A stretch of DNA of 64,000 nucleotides from Paradesertivirga superstes (GCF_037622515.1 NZ_JBBJCN010000001.1:1116001-1180000), one strand, 5' to 3'; numbered from the stretch's first letter, positions 25,737 through 34,620 are shown. Notes: generated from the sequence alone by a model not told the origin. Translations and numbers: made by a program.

Positions 25737-28234
25737 ACAAAATCAGGTTTAAAGAATTCGGTAGCACTAGGGTCTGGAATGCCTGTTTGATTGATCTGCT
25801 TTACAAATGAGTTCAGGGGTAGTCCGCTTTTCTCAAAGTCGGAAACAAATTCCTCCAGTCCTTTTTGATAGCCCCCATATTCATTCACATAAACTTCTAC
25901 TGCACTTTTTTCTGGTTTCTCGGTCGTGTAGGCGAGATACTGAAACAAGGAAACCTCTATTCCATAGACTTCACCCGAGCTACCGCGCCTGATATACACT
26001 TCTTTGAATCTGCCTCTGCCTTCTGTATTGTCCAGCTTGTTAATGGTAAAAATCTTCTTTTGCTCGATTTCAGTGATCGCAAGGAGTTTGGCAATCTCTT
26101 TATAGTTCTCTTTGAATTTAGATTGATCGAGTAGACAGACTGTATCTGAGTTGTTCAGAATACTATCTTTCACTACGGCATTCCCTAAAATATCAGATAG
26201 CTCCTGGGTTATTACAATCGCTTCTCCCCAAAACTTGCGGACTGTCTTATACAAATACAAAATATAGCCTGCCATTAACGGGGAAGCAATGGCTTTCCAG
26301 GCTTCTTCCACGATTAAAGCTTTGCGCTGCTCTTTCCGATGCCTCATTTTCTGAATGAACACATCCATAATAATCAGGGTCACTATTGGAAATAAGATCC
26401 GATTTTCCTTCACCGCATCAATTTCAAACACAATAAAGCGTTCAGTAAATAAGGATTGGTCAGATGCTTCATTTAAGATACTGTCAAATTCGCCACCCCG
26501 GTAATACTTCTTTAATACATACCGGAACTCATCCAAATCAAAAGGAATGCGTTCTTCCTTTTTAATCTGTGGGACTTTGTACAAAGCATAGTCATAAAAG
26601 CTGTTGAAGTTTAATTCGGGAATAGTATGTTCTATCTCGTTACCTGGATCAAAGAAGGTCGCATAATAGGAACTGATTAAACTGGCGATTACATCCCGTT
26701 CCACATTACTGACCGTTCCTTCCGCACCTTTCCATAATAATCCGATGAGCGTACATAGAAAATCTTTCTTCTCAATATTGTATTCTTCTTCATCAATCTG
26801 AAAAGGATTCATAGTGATGGGTTTCTTTTCAGTATACGTGATGTATTTTCCGTTAAAATAAGAACACAAACCAGAATAGGAATGACCTGTATCGACAATC
26901 ACCACGTCCATATTATACAGCATATATTGCTCAATCAGGGCATTCATAAAGAAACTCTTCCCTGAACCAGAAGGCCCTAATACAAAGCGGTTCCGGTTAT
27001 TGATCCGGTTGGTATTCATCGGTAAATCGGAAGGATCAATTCCTACCGGGATGCCCTGTCTGTCTGTAAAGCGAATCAGAAAATCAGAAGGTTCATCTTT
27101 TAGCAGTTTCTCTTTAAAAAAGAAGCAAAGTGCTGCATCAGCAGTGGTTAAAAACCAGTCATAGGTTTTCAGCTCAACCGCATTTCCGGGCAAAGCGCAA
27201 CGGAATAATTCTAACTGATTGTATGCATTCCTTGAGGGAATAATGCCTTGCTGAAATAGTGCTGCTTCAATAAAATTGGCTGCCTTATCAATGCTCTTTT
27301 CATCCGCAGATATGACAATGGAATAATGTGCATGAACAAGGAGCTGGTTATCTCTCGCCACATCTACCATTAACTGCTTGATGTCTTCTACACATATCAG
27401 GTTGGCAGGATCAGGCACCCCTGAATGACGTTTTTTCTTGAGTTCTAATTTATTCAGGGTAACCTGTTGATGGGGAATTTCTATCACCTGGTTATAGAGA
27501 ATGACCTGACTGCCGGGAACCTGATGAAGAAAGGACAGATTATCTACCGGAAAATCTCGTAAGCTTTTATTATCCTGCTTCAAAATACATGGCCCAACTT
27601 CTTCAGGAAGATCGATAGCATCCGTATTAATCAGGCTGATAGTACGAACTGCTTTATTTCCAATCTGTAGATGTTGACTGCCTGCCTTTATGTTATCCAA
27701 AGTAAGATGGTCGGATAAAAAGTCCATACTTAAAAGCCTTGTTAGGTAAGTAACTATGTCCTTTTTTGCCAGCAATACGGGATTTAATCCTGCTCCTTTT
27801 AACAGATCAAGTATTTTAACTAGGTGCTGATGAAAATCATGGAGCTTTTTTTTATCATATACATAGAAAGCGCCTCGTTTAACCTGCCGGGTAATTATCA
27901 AATAGGTTGTAATCGAAGTAAATTCCCTGCCATCAAAATGCTCGACATACTTCTGCTGAAGGAATTCATTGGAACTTTGCCCCTTGTACCTTTTTCGTAT
28001 AAAGAGATCCTGTTTTTGAAGGATGTAGCCTTCCCCTAAAATCCGGATGATGTTTAATAACAAACTATGAAAACCAGAATAGCTATCCGGGTCTGCGGAA
28101 TACTGTAAAGCAGGATTCTGTATTTCAAGAATTGCAGAGAAGTCCCCCTGGCTACTGTACAGAATAGCTAAATCATTATCCGTATCAATACCAGCATACG
28201 GAATATTAAATACTGTTTTCTTTTGCTGCCACAT
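25733..28234 (-). CDS. traG: VirB4-type conjugation ATPase TraG
   Basis: An 833-residue ATPase that would power assembly of the transfer channel at the inner membrane. Walker A GPSGSGKSFFM lies near residue 422, and a Walker B-like ALIVEEAWKAI follows near residue 643. The N-terminal 400 residues match the VirB4/TraC N-domain. It overlaps the TraF gene upstream by 29 bases and the first exported paralogue downstream by 4. Length is typical for Bacteroidetes TraG. Confidence 0.9.
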   Translation of the reverse strand: MWQQKKTVFNIPYAGIDTDNDLAILYSSQGDFSAILEIQNPALQYSADPDSYSGFHSLLLNIIRILGEGYILQKQDLFIRKRYKGQSSNEFLQQKYVEHFDGREFTSITTYLIITRQVKRGAFYVYDKKKLHDFHQHLVKILDLLKGAGLNPVLLAKKDIVTYLTRLLSMDFLSDHLTLDNIKAGSQHLQIGNKAVRTISLINTDAIDLPEEVGPCILKQDNKSLRDFPVDNLSFLHQVPGSQVILYNQVIEIPHQQVTLNKLELKKKRHSGVPDPANLICVEDIKQLMVDVARDNQLLVHAHYSIVISADEKSIDKAANFIEAALFQQGIIPSRNAYNQLELFRCALPGNAVELKTYDWFLTTADAALCFFFKEKLLKDEPSDFLIRFTDRQGIPVGIDPSDLPMNTNRINNRNRFVLGPSGSGKSFFMNALIEQYMLYNMDVVIVDTGHSYSGLCSYFNGKYITYTEKKPITMNPFQIDEEEYNIEKKDFLCTLIGLLWKGAEGTVSNVERDVIASLISSYYATFFDPGNEIEHTIPELNFNSFYDYALYKVPQIKKEERIPFDLDEFRYVLKKYYRGGEFDSILNEASDQSLFTERFIVFEIDAVKENRILFPIVTLIIMDVFIQKMRHRKEQRKALIVEEAWKAIASPLMAGYILYLYKTVRKFWGEAIVITQELSDILGNAVVKDSILNNSDTVCLLDQSKFKENYKEIAKLLAITEIEQKKIFTINKLDNTEGRGRFKEVYIRRGSSGEVYGIEVSLFQYLAYTTEKPEKSAVEVYVNEYGGYQKGLEEFVSDFEKSGLPLNSFVKQINQTGIPDPSATEFFKPDFV

Positions 28235-28514
28235 ACCTTAATTTTAGTTGATTAGAATAAATAAAAACCCCTGTATGCCTTGACTTGGAATGCAGTCCTC
28301 CTTTTTGGGAATGAAAGGTATAAGTAAGCCCCCCGGCAATGACCGCAAGCATTAACAAGGCTCCTAAGTACATATTTACCAGGGCAACGGTAAGTCCCCC
28401 TATAACTAAACCTGCAATTAAGGACGCAATTCCCCATGCAATAAACTTCCCTTTAAAACCTCTGTATATAAGGGGCTTCTGCAGCCCCCTATAAATTGAA
28501 TACTTGCGGATCAT
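28206..28514 (-). CDS. traF: conjugative transposon protein TraF (DUF4133)
   Basis: A 102-residue protein with two membrane helices (about 28-48 and 52-68) and the DUF4133 pattern: YRGLQKPLIYRGFKGKFI at the start and a FHSQKGGLHSKSRHTG segment after the helices. This is the VirB3-like partner of VirB4, and it is directly upstream of and overlapping the VirB4-type gene. Confidence 0.82.
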   Translation of the reverse strand: MIRKYSIYRGLQKPLIYRGFKGKFIAWGIASLIAGLVIGGLTVALVNMYLGALLMLAVIAGGLTYTFHSQKGGLHSKSRHTGVFIYSNQLKLRYVAAKENSI

Positions 28515-28849
28515 TAAACGCCGAAAAAAGCTTTAATGACCACCGAAACCAGCACAAGAAAAAGGCAGGAGCCTCCCCATGACATAATCTCCTTGTTGAT
28601 GTCCTGATCTCCGGAATTCCATTTGATGTACACCCGAACTCCTCCGATCAGACCGACCACTGCACCAATTGCTAGTATCAGAGATGATACCGGATCCACA
28701 TAACTGGAGAGCGAAGATGTGGCAGCGTTGATGCCGGTTGCACCTCCCCCTTGCGCAAAGGCGGAATTTGCTGCTATTTGCGTGAGCACAGCAAGCACGA
28801 ACAGTTTTTTTAACTTTTCTTTCATTGTGTTTAAGAAATTAAGGGTCAA
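28514..28849 (-). CDS. traE: conjugative transposon protein TraE (DUF4134), copy 1
   Basis: A 111-residue protein with signal peptide-like start and two hydrophobic helices. DUF4134 pattern: LILAIGAVVGLIGGVRVYIKWNSG, and a closing SCLFLVLVSVVIKAFFG. TraE is a VirB2-like pilin candidate. The ATG overlaps the TraF stop by one base. It is a clear paralogue of the next upstream gene. Confidence 0.82.
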   Translation of the reverse strand: MTLNFLNTMKEKLKKLFVLAVLTQIAANSAFAQGGGATGINAATSSLSSYVDPVSSLILAIGAVVGLIGGVRVYIKWNSGDQDINKEIMSWGGSCLFLVLVSVVIKAFFGV

Positions 28850-28864
28850 TAGATATAGGGTTTG

Positions 28865-29191
28865 TTAATGAACTCCGTAAAGTGCTTTAATTGCTGCACT
28901 CAGAATGCTTAGAAAAAGACAGGATAAAAACCATCCCGTAACCTGGGCATCAATATGATGTTTTCCCATTTGCCAGTTGTTGTATACGCGTAAACCTCCC
29001 AGTAATCCGGAGATTGCACCAATCACTAATACCAGGTCTGAAAAATTAAAATACCAGTTATTTACCTGCCGTTTTACCTGATAAAATTCTGAGATGCCAG
29101 GCTGGGCCACAGCGGCAAAACCTAAGGCAAAAAAAAAGACTGCTAGCGCAATCTTCAGGTATCCTTGTATTGGAAAACGGACCCTAGCCAT
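28865..29191 (-). CDS. DUF4134 (TraE-like) protein, copy 2
   Basis: A 108-residue paralogue of the neighbouring TraE: VLVIGAISGLLGGLRVYNNW and SCLFLSILSAAIKALYG match the equivalent segments. It has an N-terminal hydrophobic signal-like stretch and two helices. Tandem DUF4134 genes are seen on many Bacteroidetes elements; one may be the pilin and the other an assembly subunit, which is inference. Confidence 0.75.
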   Translation of the reverse strand: MARVRFPIQGYLKIALAVFFFALGFAAVAQPGISEFYQVKRQVNNWYFNFSDLVLVIGAISGLLGGLRVYNNWQMGKHHIDAQVTGWFLSCLFLSILSAAIKALYGVH

Positions 29192-29528
29192 ACGGTATCA
29201 TTCGGGTATGTTCAATGATATTTAATTTGGCAAGAGCAAAAATATCTTTCAGTTTCTCGCCTCCGCTTGATTGAAAATTGAATGTCGGCAGTGCTTCAAT
29301 AGTTGGCGGAGAAACGGGAGTCATCTTAAATGAAACTGTTTCAAAAGAATCCTCTCCGTCATCCAGGGCTACCAGTTCGGGTTCTACCTTTTCAGCAAAA
29401 AACAGCGTATCTGAATCCTCTTTAGGAGAACCGGGACTGCGATTTTTCGCAAAATCGAACAAAATATTTAAAGCATAATACAATAGATAAATGGCTGTGA
29501 GATTAAGTAAAAAATGTGTCCAGTTCAT
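29184..29528 (-). CDS. small membrane-anchored conjugation protein
   Basis: A 114-residue protein with one N-terminal membrane helix (about 5-26) and a long acidic, Pro-rich cytoplasmic or periplasmic tail. It overlaps the TraB-like gene by 4 bases and the DUF4134 gene by 8. By position it corresponds to the small TraC/TraD slot of CTnDOT-type elements, but no family was recognised. Confidence 0.5.
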   Translation of the reverse strand: MNWTHFLLNLTAIYLLYYALNILFDFAKNRSPGSPKEDSDTLFFAEKVEPELVALDDGEDSFETVSFKMTPVSPPTIEALPTFNFQSSGGEKLKDIFALAKLNIIEHTRMIPYG

Positions 29529-29866
29529 AGCTCTAAATTTTTAAGTGAATCTTTAATGTAGGTGGTTAATTCAGGGTTGTTCTCAAGAAAGGCTTTGATA
29601 CTATAGGAAATGATCTTATTCATATCGATCCCTTTACTCACTTTCAATTGCTTTAGCAGAAAAGTAGTCCGATCGTCCAAACGGATGAGCAGTTTCTCAT
29701 GACCAGTTAATTGATGAGCATGGATATCATTAAACAGCTTTTCGAGAGTGGGATGGCAAGTTTCTTTCGTTAGGATTTTCTTTCCGGCCTTTTTAGCTTT
29801 CGCCCCATCTTCTCCGCTTCGGATCTTCTCTCTTAATTCATCCGCCAGCGATTTTATTTCATTCAT
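29525..29866 (-). CDS. TraB-like (DUF3408-type) protein
   Basis: A 113-residue protein with a lysine-rich start and a helical C-terminal half (LLIRLDDRTTFLLKQLKVSKGIDMN), consistent with a ribbon-helix-helix-type DNA-binding fold. Its ATG overlaps the ParA stop by 4 bases. In CTnDOT-type elements a protein of this kind follows the ParA-like TraA, as here. It may be the ParB-like partner. Confidence 0.6.
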   Translation of the reverse strand: MNEIKSLADELREKIRSGEDGAKAKKAGKKILTKETCHPTLEKLFNDIHAHQLTGHEKLLIRLDDRTTFLLKQLKVSKGIDMNKIISYSIKAFLENNPELTTYIKDSLKNLEL

Positions 29867-30498
29867 ACCTCTTCCTCCCTTTTTAAGTATTGATCATAGA
29901 TTAAATCAAGAACCGGCATCATCACTGGTACCAAACTTAAAGGGGTATTAAAAGTTGACAGCCGTTGAAAATCGATCCTATCTGGTAAGCCTGGAGTAAC
30001 CACACCAAATTGTTGCAGCACTTTATCTACTTCGAGTTTGGTGTCGTATTTCACAGTAGTTTTAATCCGGTTGGGAATAAAAATTAATGCCGCTTTCACA
30101 TTGATATTCCGTAATACCATTGCAAACAGCAAGGTAGAATCCACTGAAAACTCATCATAAGAAAACGGACAAACAATCATATTGGCTGCTTCAAAAATGG
30201 GGATCAGGCCATCATCGTCCATTTTCCCCGGAAGGTCAATCAGGGTAATCTCCTTTACCTTCGTCCGTATGATACTCATCATCGCCGGGAAATGTGTTAA
30301 GTCTGCCGGAACCACTTCATACAAAGGAAGGTTATCCAGGATCTTTGCCTTTTCAGCTTTAGAAGCGATAGACTGCTGATAATCCATATCCAGCACTGTC
30401 ACTTTTCGCTCTTTAATTTGACTGAGATAGTTCGCAAACAACAAAGTGAGCGTACTTTTCCCTGCACCTCCTTTCTGGTTTCCTATTAATATTATCAT
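29863..30498 (-). CDS. traA: ParA-like ATPase (TraA)
   Basis: A 211-residue Walker-type partition ATPase with the deviant P-loop GNQKGGAGKST (residues about 6-16) and a DLPG-containing switch region near 92-95. It should take part in positioning or maintenance of the element. It sits at the head of the transfer operon, just downstream of the relaxase gene (20 bases). Confidence 0.85.
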   Translation of the reverse strand: MIILIGNQKGGAGKSTLTLLFANYLSQIKERKVTVLDMDYQQSIASKAEKAKILDNLPLYEVVPADLTHFPAMMSIIRTKVKEITLIDLPGKMDDDGLIPIFEAANMIVCPFSYDEFSVDSTLLFAMVLRNINVKAALIFIPNRIKTTVKYDTKLEVDKVLQQFGVVTPGLPDRIDFQRLSTFNTPLSLVPVMMPVLDLIYDQYLKREEEV

Positions 30499-30518
30499 AT
30501 CGATTTTTATAAATATTA

Positions 30519-31694
30519 TTAGCGCTTTCGGTTGCGTCGGCGTTTTCGGCCGTGTACTGCCTCGTCATCAACATCCCCTGAAATATTCAAGTCCGGGAGA
30601 AAATCAAAAAGGGAGAATCCTTCTCTTGCTTTTCCTTCAGGAACATCCTTTAAAGTCTCCGTTCCCTCTGCCATAAAGTGACCGGAAGGCTTAGCATCAT
30701 TACCTATGTCCGCTGGAAATGAAATTGGTTGCCTTCCAGATAGAGAAAGGCTTGATTCATCTTTTCTGATAAAATCAGCCAGGGGCATAATGTCTCCTCC
30801 TTTAAATACTATCTTCTTTGCATGGTCAAGAATGGAATAGCCATACGGAGGAAGAACTTCCTTTCCATGAAATAGGATCTGCAAACCAAATTTATCAGAT
30901 AGAACTTCTGCCAATTTTGAGGAATAATCCGATCCTTTTCCCTTGGCCATGCCTGCGCCAGAATCCGGCTTTAAGTACAATGAAGGATCGTATTGATGCT
31001 TGTACTTTTCAATAATGGCCCGTAGCTGAGCAATCCGTTCTTTGTCTTTTTGATAGCTCGCAATACGTTTATCTATCTCACCAAACTTAATATTGCCCTG
31101 CTCCTTCCCATATTTACAGACCTGATAATGATCGCCAGATGATACGAGCTTATATCCATGAGATTCCAGGATCATCATAAATTGAGCCCTGGTAGAAAAC
31201 TGATAATCTAAGGCTTTTTCAATTTTCCGGGCGACTTCAAGCTTTTCATCGGTTTGAAGAATCCTGTTCAACACTTCGTAGGATCTGATCTTTTCAAATG
31301 AATCTGAAATCTTTTTCCCGTCCTTCCCTATCCGTGTAGACACCATGTGGATGTGATTGTTTTTCGTATCCTTATGGAAAACCAGCAGGTAAGGATTGTT
31401 ACCATAGCCCATCCCTTTTAACCATTGCTCTGCCAATTCTGCCAATTTTTCTTTAGTCATTTCTTTTCCTTTGCAGGATATCACCGCATGTAATTGAGGG
31501 TACTTGACGTTTTTGTTACCAGCAGAAACCGCTTTCAAATAGTTGATATAATCCTGCGGCCGTAAATTATCCAGGGCTTGCAGCGGGCCAAAATTCCGGA
31601 CGCTTAATAATTCGCCCTTGTCTTTATCAACCTTGCTGGTATTGTATTTTACGCCATTAAAGCTGGCAGACTTACTTAGAATTTTTACAATCAT
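30519..31694 (-). CDS. relaxase (MobB/MOBP-type)
   Basis: A 391-residue nicking enzyme. The N-terminus has MIVKILSKSASFNGVKYNTS with a Tyr at 17 that may be the catalytic residue, and the metal-binding HxH motif NNHIHMVSTRIG near residue 113. The last third is low-similarity and basic at the end (GRKRRRNRKR). It would nick one strand at oriT, probably in the gap upstream of its MobC-like partner. It pairs with the gene directly upstream. Confidence 0.88.
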   Translation of the reverse strand: MIVKILSKSASFNGVKYNTSKVDKDKGELLSVRNFGPLQALDNLRPQDYINYLKAVSAGNKNVKYPQLHAVISCKGKEMTKEKLAELAEQWLKGMGYGNNPYLLVFHKDTKNNHIHMVSTRIGKDGKKISDSFEKIRSYEVLNRILQTDEKLEVARKIEKALDYQFSTRAQFMMILESHGYKLVSSGDHYQVCKYGKEQGNIKFGEIDKRIASYQKDKERIAQLRAIIEKYKHQYDPSLYLKPDSGAGMAKGKGSDYSSKLAEVLSDKFGLQILFHGKEVLPPYGYSILDHAKKIVFKGGDIMPLADFIRKDESSLSLSGRQPISFPADIGNDAKPSGHFMAEGTETLKDVPEGKAREGFSLFDFLPDLNISGDVDDEAVHGRKRRRNRKR

Positions 31695-31697
31695 AGC

Positions 31698-32063
31698 TTA
31701 GCTGCTCATAAGACGGATTACCTGCCGGAGTAATTTTTCTATCTCTCTTTGGGACTTGATATAGCTACGGAACTGTTCCTGAAATTCGATAATCACCGTA
31801 GAATTCAATACCCCCTGCTTGTTTAGTACATTGGCGTGCCTCGCTAATTGATTAATATTATTACCGCATCTCCCCAGTTCAGCCCCAAGCGCGTCCAGTT
31901 GTTTTAAAAGTTCCTTTGCATCCACCAGCACTTTATTCGTGTTCTTTAATACCCGATGGCGAACAATTTCAGTCCTGCTTTTTCCTAACTCTTTTTCCAG
32001 GTTTATGAATGCAATTGCTTCTTCTTCCGTTAAGCGGAGTTCAAAGCGCTTGGTGCGTTTCAT
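31698..32063 (-). CDS. MobC-like relaxosome protein
   Basis: A 121-residue protein with the mobilisation accessory pattern: RLTEEEAIAFINLEKELGKS near the start (ribbon-helix-helix-like) and LGRCGNNINQLARHAN in the middle, which is diagnostic for MobC-type proteins. It would bind near oriT and help the relaxase. It ends three bases before the relaxase ATG. Confidence 0.85.
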   Translation of the reverse strand: MKRTKRFELRLTEEEAIAFINLEKELGKSRTEIVRHRVLKNTNKVLVDAKELLKQLDALGAELGRCGNNINQLARHANVLNKQGVLNSTVIIEFQEQFRSYIKSQREIEKLLRQVIRLMSS

Positions 32064-32127
32064 AAGAAATGATTATTTGGGTTTAAAAAGAATCTTTATT
32101 AAAAAAGCGAGTTGCGATGCTTTTTGC

Positions 32128-32170
32128 CCTTAGTATGGCCGGATCCTGCGAAGGTCTGGCCAGGCTAAGG
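32128..32170. other. candidate oriT inverted repeat
   Basis: The arms CCTTAGTATGGCC (32128-32140) and GGCCAGGCTAAGG (32158-32170) pair at 11 of 13 positions across a 17-base spacer. It starts 65 bases upstream of the MobC-like gene, the usual place for a relaxosome site. Confidence 0.5.
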
Positions 32171-32545
32171 CAGGTTTGTTTTTGTTGGTCAGCGACGAGA
32201 GGAAGCTGTACGGACAAAAACACAACTTGCAGCTAACAAAACAAAAAAGTCCTCCTATCCTAAAAGAGATATAAAAGGCGATTTCAGATCGCTAGAGGAA
32301 AAATTGATTGATATGTCCTGCATTGCATCACAACAGTAAAAGAATAAACCCACATCTATCTATACAGATATTTATTCTAGCCACTAAATGCATATCTGTG
32401 CATACATCTATTAATCCATCTCATTATACCAATAGATATCTTACCGAATATATCGATATACAGTCAGGTGTATAAAGAAATAGCTATGGATACGAATAAA
32501 GGTATATACAACAAGGCAGATAACCAGATAAGCACTTATTTAACT

Positions 32546-32635
32546 AAGTAGATGTACAAATAGTTGGATATACTGAAATACTGATAAACAATTATATGAA
32601 TATTCCTTTATCTGAATAAGTAGATATAGGAATAG
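32546..32635 (+). repeat. pair of 18-base direct repeats in the A/T-rich tract
   Basis: AAGTAGATGTACAAATAG at 32546-32563 and AAGTAGATATAGGAATAG at 32618-32635 match at 15 of 18 positions and are 72 bases apart. They lie just downstream of the primase gene, in the A/T-rich tract beside the candidate oriT, and could be protein-binding sites. Confidence 0.45.
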
Positions 32636-32647
32636 CTCAATATAATA

Positions 32648-33613
32648 TTACCTGCTAAAACCCACTTTTAAATTTGGTAGAAACGTAGGCTTAACTGCTG
32701 GCTTCAATGTGCATAATTCAGAGATTTCGGTCATTAGCTTTTCATTGTAATCAGTATACCCTGCATAACAACTTGATGAATCTTTAGCCTGAGGAACTGC
32801 ATTTAAAAATTCTATAGTTGCCTTCCGACCGGCATCATCGTGGTCGAAAAAAACCTCTGCTGCCGGAAAAACACCCGCTCTCTTTATAGCAGCAGCTAAA
32901 AAAGAAAGACTGTTTAATACCAATACACTGTCAGTGGTGGACTGATGTTCATACAACCAACTTAAATAATCCAGGAAACCCTCAAAAACGACCAGTTTTT
33001 GTTCTTTACCCGGAATAAAAGTCAAGCCCTTCTTTCCCAGACAACCTTTAAAATATTTATTCCGCACTTCCCATCCGCCGTTTTCATTTTGCCAGCCGGC
33101 AGCAAAGAACTGTTTCCTCTGCTTCTTTTCGTCTTCCACGTAATAATAAACCTCCTGTAATTGGTTCCGGCCTACACTTAAAACACCCCGGGAATCTAAA
33201 TAGGAAGTTATCGCCGGATTACTGCCCAGTGGTTTTATGTTTTCAACCTTATAATGAGGGAGCTTTATAAATTTTCGTGGACGTTGCTTATCCTTGTTCC
33301 TGGCGTTCGACTCCAGAATAATCAGTGAACCTGAAACATGGTGTAGCTTTAGTAATACTTCGGCAAAACTTAAGCCTTTCCAGTACAATAAGCCAAAATC
33401 AATTATGTTCCCTCCCTTACCTGTTCCATGGTCGAACCAGACGTTCAGATCGGGGTTTACGCAAAAAGATGGACTCCTATCTGAATCACGAAGCATGGAC
33501 AAGTAGAATAACTCCTTACCGGAACGATTTATGGGCTGAAAACCCAATTGAGTTAACAAGTCTGCAATAGAAACCTGCTGCTTAATTTCGTTAGCATTTA
33601 ATTGTGTTGACAT
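32648..33613 (-). CDS. CHC2-type/Toprim DNA primase of the element
   Basis: Read from ATG 33613 the protein has 321 residues; an in-frame start at 33703 would add 30 atypical residues. The N-terminus (VSIADLLTQLGFQPINRSG, PSFCVNPDLNVWFDHGTG-like run, then GNIIDF) resembles the CHC2 zinc-finger primase fold, although the zinc ligands are incomplete to the eye. A Toprim-like domain follows (VVFEGFLDYLSWL, then EVFFDHDDAGRKA). It should make primers for the transferred or replicating strand. A terminator lies upstream, so it has its own transcript. Confidence 0.75.
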   Translation of the reverse strand: MSTQLNANEIKQQVSIADLLTQLGFQPINRSGKELFYLSMLRDSDRSPSFCVNPDLNVWFDHGTGKGGNIIDFGLLYWKGLSFAEVLLKLHHVSGSLIILESNARNKDKQRPRKFIKLPHYKVENIKPLGSNPAITSYLDSRGVLSVGRNQLQEVYYYVEDEKKQRKQFFAAGWQNENGGWEVRNKYFKGCLGKKGLTFIPGKEQKLVVFEGFLDYLSWLYEHQSTTDSVLVLNSLSFLAAAIKRAGVFPAAEVFFDHDDAGRKATIEFLNAVPQAKDSSSCYAGYTDYNEKLMTEISELCTLKPAVKPTFLPNLKVGFSR

Positions 33614-33683
33614 AGAGAAAATTTTAGATGTTTGGTATAAGCGATTGCCTATACTTAAAGACCCAGCTGAACCGGCTTTTTTA

Positions 33684-33710
33684 AAAACAAAAAAAGGGCT
33701 CACGCCCTTT
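33684..33710 (-). terminator. intrinsic terminator
   Basis: A 7-base stem (33693-33699 with 33704-33710, loop 33700-33703) followed on the minus strand by a T-run. It would end transcripts arriving from the small gene at 33903-34181, ahead of the primase gene. Confidence 0.75.
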
Positions 33711-33902
33711 CCATTGGCTTTGAAATAAATTCACCAATGCTGAAATTCGGGACTACTCACGTCGGTTTCTACAAACCGGGCTCTCACCTGCCAATGCGTT
33801 TTCGGATTGATGTTATCTCACCTTCGCAAAATTTCCCGTTCCTCACAGGATAATGCTTCATCCCCTAATGTCAAAGAGCCAGCGGAAAGGACGTTTCCTT
33901 CC
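33685..33902 (-). ncRNA. candidate structured RNA
   Basis: Between the small DNA-binding-like gene and its terminator lie about 190 bases with no coding sequence but much potential structure. A perfect 6-base hairpin (CGGTTT/AAACCG) lies at about 33763-33778, the terminator hairpin closes the 3' end, and GTGAG occurs five times on the minus strand (CTCAC at 33699, 33756, 33783, 33817 and 33842). It could be a sRNA, a leader or a 3' UTR. I recognise no known class. Confidence 0.35.
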
Positions 33903-34181
33903 CTATCTTTCTGCCACAGGCAGATAAGTAATTCGGTTGCTGGAATGCGCAATGGCTTCCAGTTTCGAACGATCAATACATTTATGGAGAATTTTTCCGT
34001 TGGCAGAATGCAGAACGATCAGCCCTTCCAGAATCCAGCGATCAACATTAGATCTACCGTACTGGCGGTAAGCTTCGGATTTACTTAACTTATCTTCTAA
34101 TACAGCACTTTGCGCCAGTGCTTTTTGAGCTCCAGTTTCTGTGGCGGCCTTAAGAATAAAGGATAAATCTTTAAGCTTCAT
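33903..34181 (-). CDS. small DNA-binding-like protein paired with primase gene
   Basis: From ATG 34181 the protein has 92 residues. Its core KSEAYRQYGRSNVDRWILEG is near-identical in pattern to KSEACRQFGRANIEHWIENG of the protein at 53850-54125, which sits before the rep gene. The shared motif looks like an HTH (MerR/excisionase-like) that reads one site and ends in a charged tail. Each copy is directly upstream of a replication gene on the minus strand, which suggests a regulatory role in replication of the element. Confidence 0.55.
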   Translation of the reverse strand: MKLKDLSFILKAATETGAQKALAQSAVLEDKLSKSEAYRQYGRSNVDRWILEGLIVLHSANGKILHKCIDRSKLEAIAHSSNRITYLPVAER

Positions 34182-34620
34182 AATTCTCCGTCTCGCTGTT
34201 GTTGGCAGCGGACGGAGCAAAGGTTGGAAGGATCAGGAAGGGTTTTTGGTGGGTTTGTGGGTGGAACCTGGAAATAAAATTAGGTGTAAAATATATGGAT
34301 ATAAAAGGCATCTTTTGGGTCCTTGGTTCATTGAAAGAAAATCGGGAGGAATCCGTCTGGCCTGGTGATGATCTGAATGTTTTTGAGAGAAAGTAAAACG
34401 GTTTTTTGAAAACTTGAGGCAAATAAATATGATTTCATTGATACTATAGGCAATAGGCGCTAAGAAAAAAACTACTAAATAATCTTTAAATTCTACGCCC
34501 GAATACTATTAATGTTATAAATTAGCTACGTGATTACCTCTCATATGCAACTGTCGCAACGTCATAGACCGCATAGAATTTTATTTAGTCATGTTTATTG
34601 ACAGACGAAATCAACCTTAA
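34182..34620. other. intergenic region at the left edge of the defence island
   Basis: A 439-base gap between divergent genes. It must hold promoters for both the minus-strand small gene and the plus-strand Lamassu-like operon, but no clear promoter was identified. A 9-codon open frame at 34591-34620 ends immediately before the TTG start of the first defence gene. Confidence 0.5.

Larger units (their letters stand above)
32064..32647. other. probable oriT-containing intergenic region
   Basis: This 584-base gap precedes the MobC-like and relaxase genes. It holds a 13-base imperfect inverted repeat (32128-32170) and a strongly A/T-rich tract (about 32340-32647) with recurring GATA/TATC-like words. 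No coding sequence was recognised. The nick site cannot be placed from sequence alone. Confidence 0.5.

Noticed and set aside
33663..33703. N-terminal 30 residues of the primase frame starting at 33703
   Set aside because: They lie across the terminator and hairpin and read atypically (FVFKKAGSAGSLS). The ATG at 33613 is a better start.
34171..34422. 83-codon minus-strand frame overlapping the start of the small DNA-binding-like gene
   Set aside because: It is Phe/Pro/Ser-rich without motifs and overlaps the real start of a better-supported gene.
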